Assembly (NCBI GenBank): GCA_024635555.1
Contig: JAGXIO010000163.1
Location: 1-37,641, forward strand
DNA length: 37,641 nt
Source of the DNA: Saccharicrinis sp.
GTDB lineage: Bacteria > Bacteroidota > Bacteroidia > Bacteroidales > Marinilabiliaceae
Reading direction: 5' to 3'
The translations under genes were made by a program, and so were the position numbers. Positions 1 through 11,200 of this stretch are shown piece by piece. How positions within the stretch are numbered: position 1 is the stretch's first letter; each line of letters starts with the position of its first letter. The notes under the pieces are model-generated. The model saw only the letters and a list, made by a program, of their open reading frames with translations, was not told where the DNA came from and made no database searches.

Positions 1-33
1 AATTTTCGGCAAAGTAAGGTAAAGGTAATGAGA

Positions 34-2820
34 TTAACCCACTACCACGTTGATTATTTTGTTAGGAACGATTATGATTTTTCTCATGGTTTTGCCATCG
101 AGCCATTTTTGAGCACTACGGTGATTTTTAACTGCTTGTTCTAACATGTCGCGACTTGCATCTATGGGCATATCCAACTTAAAACGCATTTTACCGTTAA
201 ACGACACGGGATAGGTAAAAGTGGATTCTATCAGGTGCTTTGGATCAAAAATGGGCCATTGGGCCTCGCAAACGGTTGTCGTTTTACCCAAGTTGTGCCA
301 AAGCTCTTCGGCAAGGTGTGGTGCAAAAGGTGCCAGCAGCACAGTTAGCGGCTCAAGTATTTCGCGTTTGTTACACTTTAGGTCGTTCAACTCGTTTACA
401 CAAATCATAAAAGCACTCGCGCAAGTGTTAAACGCAAAACGCTCAATATCTTCGGAAACTTTTTTGATGGTTTTATGTAGCACCTTTAATTCTTCCTTGC
501 TCGCTTTTTCGTTGGATAAATCCAAATTATTATCCTGATTAAAAAATAAATTCCAGGTTTTGCGTAAGAACTTATGTACCCCGTCGATTCCATTGGTGTT
601 CCAAGGCTTGCTCTGCTCTAATGGCCCCAGAAACATCTCGTACAAACGCAAGGTGTCTGCTCCATATTCCTCAATGATGTCATCGGGGTTGACTACGTTA
701 AACATCGATTTGGACATTTTTTCAACTGCCCATCCGCATACGTACTTTCCTTCCTCAAGAATAAACTCAGCATTTGCAAAATCGGGACTCCATTTGCGGA
801 AAGCATCCAAATCGAGCACATCGTTATGCACTATATTAACATCCACATGCAGGGTTGTTGTTTCATATTGTTCATTCAGGTTTAGCGATACAAATGTATT
901 GGTGCCGTTTATCCTATAAACAAAGTTCGAACGTCCTTGTATCATACCTTGGTTGATCAATTTTTTGTAGGGCTCATCTTTTATCACGTAACCCATATCG
1001 AACAAAAACTTGTTCCAGAAACGTGAATAAATCAAATGGCCTGTGGCATGTTCTGTTCCTCCAATGTATAAATCAACGTCCTGCCAGTATTCGTTGGCTT
1101 CTTTACCAACAAGGGCTTTATCGTTTTTGGGATCCATGTAGCGTAGGTAATAGGCCGATGATCCTGCAAATCCGGGCATGGTGTTTAGCTCCAACGGATA
1201 GGCATCTTTATATACCCAGTTTTTGGCTCGTCCCAAAGGTGGTTCACCTTTTTCGGTTGGCAAAAATTTATCTACTTCGGGCAGTTCTAGAGGAAGCTCA
1301 TCCTCGCTTATCATCTGTGGCATACCATCCTGATAATATACCGGGAAAGGCTCGCCCCAATAGCGCTGACGACTAAAAATGGCATCACGCAAACGATAAT
1401 TGGTTTGCACATCTCCCACTTGTTTTTCGCGGATGAATTCTTTTGTTTTAGCGATTGCATCCGGTACGTTCAAGCCATTCAGGAAACCAGAATTGATCAT
1501 GGTACCCGCCTTTGAATCTTTGGAGTCGGCCCATGTGGCAGGTTCTGTGACTTCTTCGCCTTCGGGCACTACTACTTGTAGTATGGGAAGGTTAAAATGA
1601 CGGGCAAAAGCAAAGTCGCGCGAGTCGTGACCAGGAACGGCCATGATGGCTCCTGTTCCATAGCCTGCCAGTACATAATCACCAATCCACACCGGAATTT
1701 CTTCTCCTGATAAAGGGTTGATGGCGTAGGAACCTGAAAATACGCCGGATACTTTTTTAACTTCTGCTTGGCGTTCTCTTTCGGTTTTTTTATTTGTATC
1801 TGATATATAGTTATCTACCGCTTCACGTTGCTCTGGGGTAGTCAGGGCATCCACCAAATCGCTCTCGGGAGCCAGCACCATAAAAGTTACTCCAAAAACG
1901 GTATCGGCACGTGTGGTAAATACGTTTATCTCTATGGTCGAGTCTTTTACCAAAAATTTCATCTCAGCACCTTCACTCTTGCCAATCCAGTTGCGTTGTA
2001 TCTCTGTTAACGATTCTGTCCAGTCAACGGTATCTAATCCGTCCAATAGCCTTTGAGCATATGCGGATACGCGAAGCAACCATTGACGCATCACCTTTTG
2101 TTTCACGGGGTGGCCACCGCGAACAGAAAGACCCTCTTTTACCTCGTCGTTGGCCAAAACAGTACCTAGTGCCGGACACCAGTTAACCATGGTATCGGCC
2201 AAGTAGGCCAGTCTATAATTCAATAATATTTCTTGTTGTTGTTTATCTGTTTTTGCCTTCCACTGCTCGGCGGAAAATACCAATTCTTCGGTTTGGGATA
2301 CATCTAAGCCTTGCGTGCCTGTTGCGTTAAATGCTTCAATCAAGTTTGAGATGGGCAGCGCTTTTTTTGCTTGGTTGCAGTAGTAGCTGTTAAACATCTG
2401 TATAAAAGCCCATTGTGTCCAATGATAGTAGGATGGTTCGCAGGTTTTTATTTCGCGATCCCAATCGTAGCAAAAACCAATCTTATCCAATTGCTCGCGG
2501 TACCTATTCAGGTTTTTTTCGGTGGTTACGGCTGGGTGCTGCCCCGTTTGGATGGCATATTGCTCGGCAGGTAAGCCATAGGCATCATAACCCATGGGAT
2601 GCAAAACGTTAAAGCCGTTAAGCCGTTTAAAACGACTGTAAATATCAGAAGCAATGTAACCCAGTGGGTGACCAACGTGCAGACCTGCACCTGAAGGATA
2701 GGGAAACATATCCAACACATAAAACTTTGGTCGGTTTTTATCAATCTCAACCTTATAGGTTTGGTCGCTTATCCATTGCTTCTGCCATTTATTTTCAATG
2801 GCTTTAAAATTGTAATCCAT
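34..2820 (-). CDS. leuS: Leucyl-tRNA synthetase
   Basis: Cytoplasmic class I aminoacyl-tRNA synthetase that charges tRNA-Leu with leucine using ATP. The 928-residue length suits bacterial LeuRS. Seen directly: the HIGH-type motif HVGH at residues 48-51 in a [17 protein letters not shown] context, the CP1 editing domain in the middle ([21 protein letters not shown]), the DxR/F-rich region before the second catalytic half, and KMSKS at residues 701-705 followed by an all-alpha anticodon-binding region. The ATG at 2820 begins [13 protein letters not shown], the normal LeuRS start. It is transcribed away from tRNA-Arg and is core genome, giving the left anchor of the window. Nothing suggests truncation. 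Identification is secure. Confidence 0.98.
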   Translation of the reverse strand: MDYNFKAIENKWQKQWISDQTYKVEIDKNRPKFYVLDMFPYPSGAGLHVGHPLGYIASDIYSRFKRLNGFNVLHPMGYDAYGLPAEQYAIQTGQHPAVTTEKNLNRYREQLDKIGFCYDWDREIKTCEPSYYHWTQWAFIQMFNSYYCNQAKKALPISNLIEAFNATGTQGLDVSQTEELVFSAEQWKAKTDKQQQEILLNYRLAYLADTMVNWCPALGTVLANDEVKEGLSVRGGHPVKQKVMRQWLLRVSAYAQRLLDGLDTVDWTESLTEIQRNWIGKSEGAEMKFLVKDSTIEINVFTTRADTVFGVTFMVLAPESDLVDALTTPEQREAVDNYISDTNKKTERERQAEVKKVSGVFSGSYAINPLSGEEIPVWIGDYVLAGYGTGAIMAVPGHDSRDFAFARHFNLPILQVVVPEGEEVTEPATWADSKDSKAGTMINSGFLNGLNVPDAIAKTKEFIREKQVGDVQTNYRLRDAIFSRQRYWGEPFPVYYQDGMPQMISEDELPLELPEVDKFLPTEKGEPPLGRAKNWVYKDAYPLELNTMPGFAGSSAYYLRYMDPKNDKALVGKEANEYWQDVDLYIGGTEHATGHLIYSRFWNKFLFDMGYVIKDEPYKKLINQGMIQGRSNFVYRINGTNTFVSLNLNEQYETTTLHVDVNIVHNDVLDLDAFRKWSPDFANAEFILEEGKYVCGWAVEKMSKSMFNVVNPDDIIEEYGADTLRLYEMFLGPLEQSKPWNTNGIDGVHKFLRKTWNLFFNQDNNLDLSNEKASKEELKVLHKTIKKVSEDIERFAFNTCASAFMICVNELNDLKCNKREILEPLTVLLAPFAPHLAEELWHNLGKTTTVCEAQWPIFDPKHLIESTFTYPVSFNGKMRFKLDMPIDASRDMLEQAVKNHRSAQKWLDGKTMRKIIIVPNKIINVVVG

Positions 2821-2903
2821 ACTGTTACGTCTCTATATTTTGTGTGAAGGCCTAAAAAGCCGGGGCTTTATGCTTGAAGGTGCGAAATTATAAAATATTT
2901 TTA

Positions 2904-2911
2904 TAAATTTG
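2904..2911 (+). promoter_or_regulatory. Candidate -7 box for tRNA-Arg
   Basis: TAAATTTG matches the Bacteroidota -7 consensus TAnnTTTG and lies about 60 bp upstream of the tRNA. No TTTG/TTG element sits at the usual 17-23 bp upstream spacing (nearest TTG at 2874-2876), so this is a weak call based on one element only. Confidence 0.35.
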
Positions 2912-2972
2912 CGCCACTTTAAAGGATAGCTTGAGTTTAGCTTTAAAGCTATTTGTTAGTTTAAAACATACT

Positions 2973-3044
2973 GACCCCATAGTTCAATGGATAGAATTTG
3001 AGATTCCGAATCTTAAGATCCGGGTTCGAATCCCGGTGGAGTCA
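2973..3044 (+). tRNA. tRNA-Arg (anticodon CCG)
   Basis: Cloverleaf read by hand: acceptor GACCCCA with TGGAGTC plus discriminator A; D arm GTTC/GAAT; anticodon stem TGAGA/TCTTA around the loop TTCCGAA, giving anticodon CCG (reads CGG); T arm CCGGG/CCCGG with loop TTCGAAT. No CCA is encoded. One oddity is a C4-A69 mismatch in the acceptor stem (C2976 against A3040), while the other six pairs are canonical. A mismatch between the 5' side and the 3' end is what can be left when an integrating element replaces the 3' part of a tRNA gene, and an integrase remnant follows within 300 bp. Confidence 0.93.
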
Positions 3045-3068
3045 CAAGTCAATATGTCAATCAAATGC

Positions 3069-3110
3069 AAAAGCGCTTAAAACCAAGGTTTTAGGCGCTT
3101 TTGTTGTTTT
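3069..3110 (+). terminator. Rho-independent terminator after tRNA-Arg
   Basis: A 16-bp stem (3069-3084 with 3087-3102, one G-U pair) and a 2-nt gap is followed by a T-rich stretch (TTGTTTT). It lies 25 bp after the tRNA and ends its transcript. Confidence 0.8.
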
Positions 3111-3148
3111 GAAGGATATCAAAAAAGTGTATATTTTGATATATGAAT

Positions 3149-3313
3149 CGAGACTAAATCGAGACCTTTTTGCTTAGGTTGTGATCCCACCCTAATAGGT
3201 CTCGGTAAAAAGTATAATTGCTTGGTAACTAGAATTTTATTTGATGCGTTTTGGTGCGATTTAGGCTTTGTTTTTAAGGATACAAAGGCTAATTTGTGTT
3301 TAGTGCCGAGACC
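3149..3313. repeat. Cluster of CGAGAC repeats before the integrase remnant
   Basis: CGAGAC occurs at 3149-3154 and 3160-3165 (direct, 11-bp period, within AATCGAGAC). An inverted pair AATAGGTCTCGG (3194-3205) and CCGAGACCTATT (3306-3317) brackets about 100 bp. A near copy, AATTGAGAC, lies at 31566-31574 just outside the right-hand integrase remnant. Such clustered short sites beside an integrase gene could be recombinase-binding or attachment sites. That role is inferred. Confidence 0.4.
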
Positions 3314-3341
3314 TATTTGTAAAATTTTTAAAGTAAGTACT

Positions 3342-3759
3342 ATGCGAATTACAACTAATTTTCTTCTTAAGAAGTCAAAAAAGAGGAACAAGGAAACTTA
3401 CCCTATTTATATTAGGTGTACATTAGATGGGCAACGGATTGAATTATCAACTGGAGAATTTGTTGATAAGAACAACTGGGATGAAGGTCAAATCAGGATA
3501 TATTCAACCCGAAGGAAGAGTCGTAAAGAAGGCTTTAAAAATCAATGAGATTGAAAAGATATACAACTACTCATGTGATTCTTTTTTAAGCCGCGACCAA
3601 ACAAGGGATTTATGGTTATTCAGCTATTTAATGAATGGTGCAAACATGAATGATATTGTAAGCATAATCACAGAAGATATGATTGAGAAGCAGGTTCGCC
3701 GGAGTTGGGATAAGCTTACTAAAAGAACGTATCCGCCGGAGCAAAAAGACCGACGATAG
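3342..3759 (+). pseudogene. Decayed tyrosine recombinase (integrase), N-terminal remnant
   Basis: The first segment, from ATG 3342, reads MRITTNFLLKKSKKRNKETY then PIYIRCTLDGQRIELSTGEF and NNWDE, the arm-type DNA-binding domain of Bacteroidota integrases. It stops at 3548. An overlapping second frame ending at 3759 continues with integrase-like sequence (ALKINEIEKIY, then DLWLFSYLMNGANMNDI, the start of the catalytic domain). The SAM-like core-binding domain between these parts is missing, and the catalytic HxxR, second His and Tyr are absent. The gene is therefore broken by at least one frameshift, an internal deletion and loss of the 3' end. It lies just after the tRNA-Arg terminator, the standard place for an integrase of a tRNA-targeted island. 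Confidence 0.8.
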
Positions 3760-3809
3760 AATATTAAGCAAGATTGTTGGCTTTGTTGAGACTGTTGTAA
3801 ATGGTATGG

Positions 3810-3834
3810 TTGGGAAGTAAATTATTCTTCCCAA
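3810..3834. other. Hairpin between integrase remnant and regulator gene
   Basis: TTGGGAAG / CTTCCCAA form an 8-bp perfect stem with a 9-nt AT loop. No T-run follows on either strand, so it is not a canonical intrinsic terminator. It could still stop the convergent transcripts (the regulator gene ends at 3917 on the minus strand). Confidence 0.35.
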
Positions 3835-3916
3835 ATCACACTTATTGCAAGGTTTGCAGAGGAATACACCATGCAAAACTCAGGCTTTTAAATTACACTC
3901 CCTGAAAAAATCACAA

Positions 3917-6900
3917 TTAATCATTCTTTTCCTTCATTTCTGTTGGAGAAATACCGAATTTCTCTTTAAAACTTTTGCCAAAATATTTAGGGTTTGAGAA
4001 TCCTACCATGTAAGCAACATCATCTATTCTTATATCTTTATTATCCATCAGAACTTGCTTTGCCCTTTTCATTCTCATTTCATTTAGTAGTTCTTTCCCG
4101 GACAGACCAGTTAAACTCTTTACCTTTCTGTAAAAATTAGAATGACTCATGCCTAGTTTTTCTTCCAGAGAGCTTACATTGAACTCTGAGTCAGGTATAC
4201 CTTTTTCCAAAGCATCTAAGAGGTCTTTTAAAAATCTTTCATCTAATGAATTAACCGTAACTGAAGATGGTTCCAGCGAAGTGCCTTTATTTTGAAATTT
4301 TTTTCTAAGCAGTTCTCTGGAATGAAGTAAATTCTTAATGCGGATTACAAGATATTCCATTTCAAAAGGTTTAGGAATAAAATCATCCGCACCTGTTTCA
4401 ATTCCTTCGTATTTGGATTTATTATCAGTTTTGGCTGTCAAAAGGATAATAGGAATATGACTTGTTTTGATGTTGGTTTTAATATGTTGACAATAAGCCA
4501 TACCATCTAAATTAGGCATCATTATATCACTTATTATAAGGTCGACATCGTGTTTATCAGCCATCTCAATTCCGATAAGTCCATCTTCAGCTTCAAGTAT
4601 ATTAAATTCTTTCATGAGTTCTGATTTAATATAGGAGCGCATATCGGCATTATCTTCAACTATCAATATCGTTTTAGCGGCATTGTTTATTTGTTTAGAC
4701 TCTTCAATTAAGGATTCATTGTGTTTTCCCCTGTATATATCGTCTTCGTTAGACAGTGATTTCGTTCCTTCGGAGATTGAAAGATTGGTTTCAGGAATAA
4801 AGAAGCGAATTGTTGTGCCTTTGTTTTCCTGGCTCTCAGATTCGATGTAGCCGTGATGAGTTTCAATGAGTTCTCGTGCGTGAGATAAGCCAATACCATA
4901 TCCTTTTCCGTTCGATGTGTCATCTTGATAAAAACGTTCGAAAACTTTATGTAATTTATTGGAAGAGATGCCTATACCGGTATCAGCAACTTCAATTTTT
5001 ACAAATGAATTATAATTTGAATTGTTAAGTATTTGGTATTCCTTTTTTGGAACTTTGGCAATTGAAATGTTTATTTCTCCAATATCAGTATACTTCAAAG
5101 CATTAGAAATAAGGTTGAAGTATACTTTTGCTATCATAGCCGGATCAAAGTTGAGTATTACTTCGGAAGAAGCACTACTAACATGATATTTCAAACCTTT
5201 GTTGCGAATTGCATAGGTAAAATGAGCAATTTCTTCTTTCGTAAATGCAACAATATCCAGAGTCTGCAATTGTGCAACTAGTTTTCCACTTTCAGCTTTT
5301 CTAACATCCAGCAGCTGCTCAATAAGATAATTTAGTCGCTTTACATTCCGCTTTATTAACAGCAACTGTTCTTTTATCTCGCCACTAAGGTTATTCTTTT
5401 GAAGTATGCTCTCAAGTGGTCCTTTTATCAAAGTTAGAGGCGTTCTTAGGTCGTGAGATATATTTATAAAAAACTCCGTTCTGAATTTATTCAGAATTTG
5501 AACCTTTTGGTTGTGCTCCTGCTCTAATAATAGCTTATTTTTGGTAGTATAGCGAATGATTGAATAGTAGGAGAAGTAGATAAATATTAAAACAATAGCT
5601 ATCAGATATAAAATGTAAGCATACCAGGTATATATGAAAGGTGTTTTTATAAGAATAAATAATTCAGTAGCATTATCTTCCCAAATACCATCACTATTGG
5701 TCGACTTGACTTTAAAAGTATATTTTCCATGTTTCAGATTGGTGTAATTGGCATGTCTTTTTGTTACATCGGTATATTGCCAGTTCTTGTCAAACCCCTC
5801 AAGTTTATAAGTATATTTTATTTTTTCGGCATTTGGATAAAGCATTGAAGAAAAATCAAAACCAATATTATTCTGCTGTGGAAGCAGTGTTAATGTGTCT
5901 GAAATACTTACACCTCTGTTCAAAGGAATAGTCTTCCCAATCCGCTGATTGGGATTTATACGTTCGCCATCTAAATAAAAGTCAGTAATTGTTGTTTGTG
6001 GCTTTCTAAAACTGTTAGTTATGCTTTTCGGGTAAAAGGCTGTGATACCATTAATCCCACCCATGAAGATTTTCCCTTTTTCGGTCTTGTAAGCTGTATG
6101 TTCTGAGAACTCATTACTTTGAATACCATCACTCTCAGTGTAATTTACAAAGTGCTCTTGAGGCATGTTAAATTTCGATAAGCCGTTGTTGGTTCCAATC
6201 CATAAACATTGTTCAGTATCCTCAATAATTGATTGGATCATGTTGTTGGGTAAGCCATCTTCTGTTGTATAACGCTTAAATGATATTTCTTCTGAGGTTG
6301 AATCATTGATCATCTTGTTTAGCCCTAGATAGGTTCCAATCCAGAAGTTTTCGTTACGATCTTGTATGATGGATCTGATGTAGTTATTGCTTATAGAGCC
6401 CTCCTGTCTGCTGCTCGTATATATTTTATCACTCACAACTTCATGTTTTTCATTGAGTGAAAGTATATGCAGTCCACCCCCTTCTGTGCCAACCAATAAT
6501 TCATTCCTGCTTTTATCGAAAAAAAGTACCCTGCAGTTTTGAGGCGAAGTCGATTCGAGCGTTGAAAGGGGATAACTTTCATCAATGATCATTTTTTCAT
6601 CGACTATTTTCAAACGGAAAATACCATTAAATGATGCCAGCCAATAGTAATCCTGAGCTCCTTTCGTAATATAAAATGTCGCAATCGTTTTTAAATGACT
6701 TAAAACATTTATTGTACCATTCAATTCCTCAATTAACAACAAGCCTTCATCGCAGCATATAAGTTTTTTATTATCTCTATATGGTGCGATATAAAAAATG
6801 GTCATGTTTTCAAGCCCTAGTTTATTTGTTTTTTTTGTATTTCTGTTTAATTGGTATAAACCATTACTATGTGTTCCTGCCCAAACAGTTTCATCAGTAT

Positions 6901-8032
6901 TCATATATACAGCTCTAATAAAATTAGAACCATTGCTTGTTGCTGTATTAATCATTAAATGATTGAATTTTTTTTGGTCAGCTTCAAAGTAATTAACACC
7001 AGCACCGATAGTCCCAACCCATAGTAAGTCATCATTAGAAACATATATAGAACGAATGAGATTTGAATTTAAACTGGATGGATCAAAAGGATTGTGCTGG
7101 ATATATTTAAATTGTATAAAATCCTTATTTACTTGATCTGATGAGATTAAGTTAAGCCCATTATCAAGTGTGCCTACCCAAATATTACCTTTAGAATCAA
7201 CTGAAATACCCGAGCATTTATTGGAAGAAGGTCCTCCTAGTTTTCCATGAGGTTTGTAATTAATGATTTTTTTTGATGTTAAGTTATATTTTATCACTCC
7301 ATTCCAATTGCAGCTTATCCACAAGTTGTTTGAGTTATCCTCAGCTAAATCAAATAAATTGAACGAAGGGTCATGAATCGGTGTTTCAATGGAAATAGCT
7401 TTATTACTGTGAGATTCTACTATTATTCGGCTAACCAAATTAGTGGTTTGTATCCAAAATCCCCCTTTTGTGCACTTCAATAGCTTGATTATATTTTGGT
7501 CAGATCCACTGTTGTTAGGGTTAATAGTTATCTGAAGTAATGTGCTATTCTCAATTTTATCATGGTTTTCATTTAGTTTTAATCTAAATAACCCGTGCCT
7601 GGTTCCCATAAATAGATATTCTTCATATACAAGAAGGGAGTTAATAGTAAACTTATAATTGTAATATGAATTTGGAATAACTTGATAAATTAGCTCAGTA
7701 TCCGGATTGTACATATTTAATCCGTCGTCAGTACCAATCCAGATACGCCCCGACATGTCTTCAGCAAGACTGCGTATTGTGCTGTTACTTAACGATTGGG
7801 GATTATTTCTTTTTAGGGTAAATGTTTTAATGCTGTAACCATCATATTGATTCAATCCGTCCACTGTTCCAAACCACATAAAACCTCTGCTGTCTTTTAA
7901 AAAACAATAAACTTCACTTTGTGAAATGCCATCTTTAGACGTTAATTGATGAAAACGTATGGTTTGTGAATAAAGATTAACACATACCATGAACAAAAAA
8001 CAAACAATAGTGTATTTACCAGTTTTTCTCAT
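3917..8032 (-). CDS. Hybrid two-component system regulator (HTCS) of the PUL
   Basis: Single-protein sensor/response regulator (1371 residues from ATG 8032; an in-frame GTG lies 6 bp upstream). Order seen: signal peptide (~1-23); Reg_prop beta-propeller repeats with many IWIGTxxGLN-type motifs to about residue 690; Y_Y_Y immunoglobulin-like domain (~720-790, NIGFDFSSMLYPN...YKLEGFDKNW); one membrane segment (~800-825); HisKA with phospho-acceptor H860 in NISHDLRTP; HATPase_c (NALKYTD, DTGIGI, GYGIGLSHA); receiver domain with D1169 in SDIMMPNLDG; and a C-terminal AraC-type helix-turn-helix. In this family the periplasmic propeller binds an oligosaccharide from the target glycan and the AraC domain activates the adjacent PUL. 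All domains look intact. It is divergent from susC with a 267-bp shared intergenic region, so it most likely controls this locus. Confidence 0.96.
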   Translation of the reverse strand: MRKTGKYTIVCFLFMVCVNLYSQTIRFHQLTSKDGISQSEVYCFLKDSRGFMWFGTVDGLNQYDGYSIKTFTLKRNNPQSLSNSTIRSLAEDMSGRIWIGTDDGLNMYNPDTELIYQVIPNSYYNYKFTINSLLVYEEYLFMGTRHGLFRLKLNENHDKIENSTLLQITINPNNSGSDQNIIKLLKCTKGGFWIQTTNLVSRIIVESHSNKAISIETPIHDPSFNLFDLAEDNSNNLWISCNWNGVIKYNLTSKKIINYKPHGKLGGPSSNKCSGISVDSKGNIWVGTLDNGLNLISSDQVNKDFIQFKYIQHNPFDPSSLNSNLIRSIYVSNDDLLWVGTIGAGVNYFEADQKKFNHLMINTATSNGSNFIRAVYMNTDETVWAGTHSNGLYQLNRNTKKTNKLGLENMTIFYIAPYRDNKKLICCDEGLLLIEELNGTINVLSHLKTIATFYITKGAQDYYWLASFNGIFRLKIVDEKMIIDESYPLSTLESTSPQNCRVLFFDKSRNELLVGTEGGGLHILSLNEKHEVVSDKIYTSSRQEGSISNNYIRSIIQDRNENFWIGTYLGLNKMINDSTSEEISFKRYTTEDGLPNNMIQSIIEDTEQCLWIGTNNGLSKFNMPQEHFVNYTESDGIQSNEFSEHTAYKTEKGKIFMGGINGITAFYPKSITNSFRKPQTTITDFYLDGERINPNQRIGKTIPLNRGVSISDTLTLLPQQNNIGFDFSSMLYPNAEKIKYTYKLEGFDKNWQYTDVTKRHANYTNLKHGKYTFKVKSTNSDGIWEDNATELFILIKTPFIYTWYAYILYLIAIVLIFIYFSYYSIIRYTTKNKLLLEQEHNQKVQILNKFRTEFFINISHDLRTPLTLIKGPLESILQKNNLSGEIKEQLLLIKRNVKRLNYLIEQLLDVRKAESGKLVAQLQTLDIVAFTKEEIAHFTYAIRNKGLKYHVSSASSEVILNFDPAMIAKVYFNLISNALKYTDIGEINISIAKVPKKEYQILNNSNYNSFVKIEVADTGIGISSNKLHKVFERFYQDDTSNGKGYGIGLSHARELIETHHGYIESESQENKGTTIRFFIPETNLSISEGTKSLSNEDDIYRGKHNESLIEESKQINNAAKTILIVEDNADMRSYIKSELMKEFNILEAEDGLIGIEMADKHDVDLIISDIMMPNLDGMAYCQHIKTNIKTSHIPIILLTAKTDNKSKYEGIETGADDFIPKPFEMEYLVIRIKNLLHSRELLRKKFQNKGTSLEPSSVTVNSLDERFLKDLLDALEKGIPDSEFNVSSLEEKLGMSHSNFYRKVKSLTGLSGKELLNEMRMKRAKQVLMDNKDIRIDDVAYMVGFSNPKYFGKSFKEKFGISPTEMKEKND

Positions 8033-8045
8033 AAACACAATAATA

Positions 8046-8053
8046 CAAAATTA
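8046..8053 (-). promoter_or_regulatory. Candidate -7 box for the HTCS gene
   Basis: Read on the minus strand this is TAATTTTG, matching TAnnTTTG, 13 bp before the ATG. That implies a very short leader. No good -33 element is visible, so confidence is low. Confidence 0.3.
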
Positions 8054-8270
8054 TTGCCACCAATTTTAATACGATTTGCAGTATCTCAATCAATAAACAA
8101 TTATTACCCACAAACGGAACTATTTGTATCCATAGAGGAACAAATTCAAACCATACGAAGAAATTTTATAGCACCATCTATGATTCTTAAAAGAGGTTAA
8201 TTTGTAATCGGATGTATAATTGTTTTAATCTAAATTCTTACCAATGGAATATATAGATACATATAAAGTT

Positions 8271-8278
8271 TAATTTTG
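8271..8278 (+). promoter_or_regulatory. Candidate -7 box for susC
   Basis: TAATTTTG matches TAnnTTTG 21 bp before the susC ATG. The upstream -33 position is not consensus, which would fit a promoter needing activation by the divergent regulator. The regulator's binding site in 8054-8270 could not be identified by eye. Confidence 0.35.
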
Positions 8279-8299
8279 AAATTATTAATTTGAAGATTT

Positions 8300-11200
8300 A
8301 TGAAAGAAAAACTAAAACGACGAGGAACGCTTATATTCTTGTTAAAATTTTTAGCCATATTTTTATGGTGCTTTCTTCCCATTAATGCTTTTGCCCAAGA
8401 AAGGGAAGTGACAGGTAAGGTGTTTGACAAGGAAAATGGAGAGCCCATTCCGGGTGTTTCGATTGTGATTGAAGGCACCAGTAATGGAACCATTACAAAT
8501 GTAGATGGGGAGTATTCCATTAAAGTAAATAGTGCTGATGCAAAACTTACCTTTAGTTTTATAGGGTATGAAAATCAGACAATTGCGGTAGGAAGCCAAA
8601 ACCTTATTACTGTAAATTTAGGATCAGATATAACTGACCTTGAAGAAGTAGTCGTAGTTGGTTATGGAACTATGAAAAAGCGTGACCTTACGGGTGCAGT
8701 TGCTACAGTAAAAGGAAGCAGTATGGAGAAAGGGAGCCCAATAACTATGCAAAGTGCTTTGGCCGGTCGTGTTGCCGGAGTGCAAGTGACGCAAGCTGAC
8801 AACGGTCCTGGTTCGGGTGTGAAAGTCCTTATTCGAGGGGGCTCTACTTTAACTGGTGGTAACCAGCCTTTATATGTTATCGATGGATTTCCAATTTTAC
8901 CTGACGATGATGATCCAAGTCAGAATCCTTTATCGGATTTAAATCCCAGTGATATTGAATCGATGGAGATATTAAAGGATGCGTCTTCAACAGCAATCTA
9001 TGGAGCAGAGGGTGCAAATGGGGTGATTATCATCACAACAAAACTGGGTAAGGCCGGAAAACCAAGCATTGATGTGAATTATAGCTATGGTTTGTCAGAA
9101 ATGATAAATGTGCCTGATATTTTAACACCGGATGAATACCTGGATTGGCAGATTGAAAAAGGACCGATTTCCAAATTTTATGACCCTAATACTTATTCAA
9201 ATGCATGGCAGGTAATTAAGAATTCCGGGCAGAAAGGTAATGTTTGGATTGATAGAATTACGCGACAAGCACAAACACATAATGCAGATATTAGCTTTAG
9301 TGGAGGTGCTGACGGTATGAAATATCGTTTGTCAGGGAGCTATCTTGGACAAGAAGGTGTGTTGTTAAACTCTGATTTCAACCGTTTTAATTTGAATGCC
9401 AATCTGGAACAAAAAGTAGGGAAACGAATCAGAATTGGTGCAACACTGAATTATTCTATGACAGAAACAAATGGAATGGTAAATAGCTGGGATGAAAGCA
9501 CTGTGATAAAAACCGCTTTTCAGTTAAATCCATTTATGCCGGAAGATTATAGGATTGATAAGTTTGATGATACTAATGAAACATATACCTGGAATAATGA
9601 AAATGTTCTTACCCATATGGATGAAGTGGATAAATCGTCTGGCAATGAGCGTATGATCGGAAACATGTTTTTTGAATACAATATTGCCAAAGGTTTGAAC
9701 TTTTATACCAGCTATGGAATAAATAGCTACAGTGACAATAACGATGAATTCTATCCATTTTCTGTACAAAGAGGATATGCTGTTAGAGGATTTGCTAATT
9801 TTCGAAACCGTAAAATGTATAATACGGCCTATCAGGCTCGTTTAAATTTCAACAAAAGTATAAAGAAGCATAGCTTTAACATTACTACTGTTTTTGAAAC
9901 TAAAACGGCTGAAATGACGGATACCAAATTTGGAGTTGAAGGATTTGAAGATGAAGATAGAGGAATCTACGATTTATCTTCGGCGTTAACCGCTTACTCT
10001 CCCACAAATATTTATCATGATGAAAGTATGATGTCTTATTTGGGGCGTTTAGGATATAATTTTAATGGCAAATATTTGTTAACGGCATCAATTAGAGCAG
10101 ATGGGTCTTCAAAGTTTGGAGAAAACAATAAATGGGGATATTTTCCATCGGCAGGTGTTGGCTGGTTAGCATCAGAAGAAGGTTTTATTAAAAGGCTAAA
10201 AACTTTTGACTTATTAAAAATTCGATTAGCCTATGGTATAACGGGTAATAATCAAATACCAAAATATCAGTCGCGGGCAATGTTGTCAACTGAAAAGTAT
10301 GTTTTTAATGACGCCGTATATGCAGGTATGGTGCCGGCTAGGGTTGCAAATCCTGACTTAAAATGGGAAACCACCAAACAGTATAATTTAGGAGTCGATT
10401 TGGGCTTCTTTAAAAATCGCTTGTTGATAACAGGGGAAGCATACTATAAAGAAACGAATGACTTACTACTTGATGAACAGATACCTTTAACATCAGGTTT
10501 TGAAACCGCATTAAAAAATATTGGATCCATCAGCAATAGGGGGTTTGAGCTAGCCATCAATACCGTAAATATTGATAACAGTCAGTTTAAATGGAGCAGT
10601 GCATTTACTTTCTCATTCAATAGAAGTGAAGTGTTGGATTTAGGTGAAAAAAATGAAATGTACTTTAGTCGTAATTTTCATCATAGAATCAGGGATGAGG
10701 TTATTGTACGTGTAGGTGAACCAATAGGTAAGTTTTATGGATACATTGAGGATGAAGTACTCAATAGTGAAAACGAAATTGCAAACAGTCCTGAAATGAC
10801 ATTGTTGGAAAATAAAGTTGGACAGGTGAAGGTAAAGGATGTCAATGGTGATGGAGTTGTAAATACAGCCGATAAAGTAATGATTGCGAATACTACACCT
10901 GATTTTATCGGAGGTTTGAACAATGAATTTAACTACAAAAATTTTGATTTAAGCTTTTTTCTTCGTTGGAGCTATGGTAATGACATTATAAATGGTAATA
11001 TAACTTATCTGGACAGGGCAGGTGTTGGCAATTGGAATACTTTACAAGGTTATGCCGATAATACTTATTCTCCTCTAAATCCTCAGGGAACTGTTCATGG
11101 TTTTGTGACAGATACATATGGAAACTTAATGCGAAATAGCTATGTAGAAGACGGATCTTTTTTAAAGTGTGACTATATTACTTTAGGATATGCTTTACCT

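Noticed and set aside
3119-3391. A 90-codon minus-strand open frame over the integrase leader
   Set aside because: It lies antisense to the clearly homologous integrase arm domain and its repeat cluster; the product shows no family resemblance.
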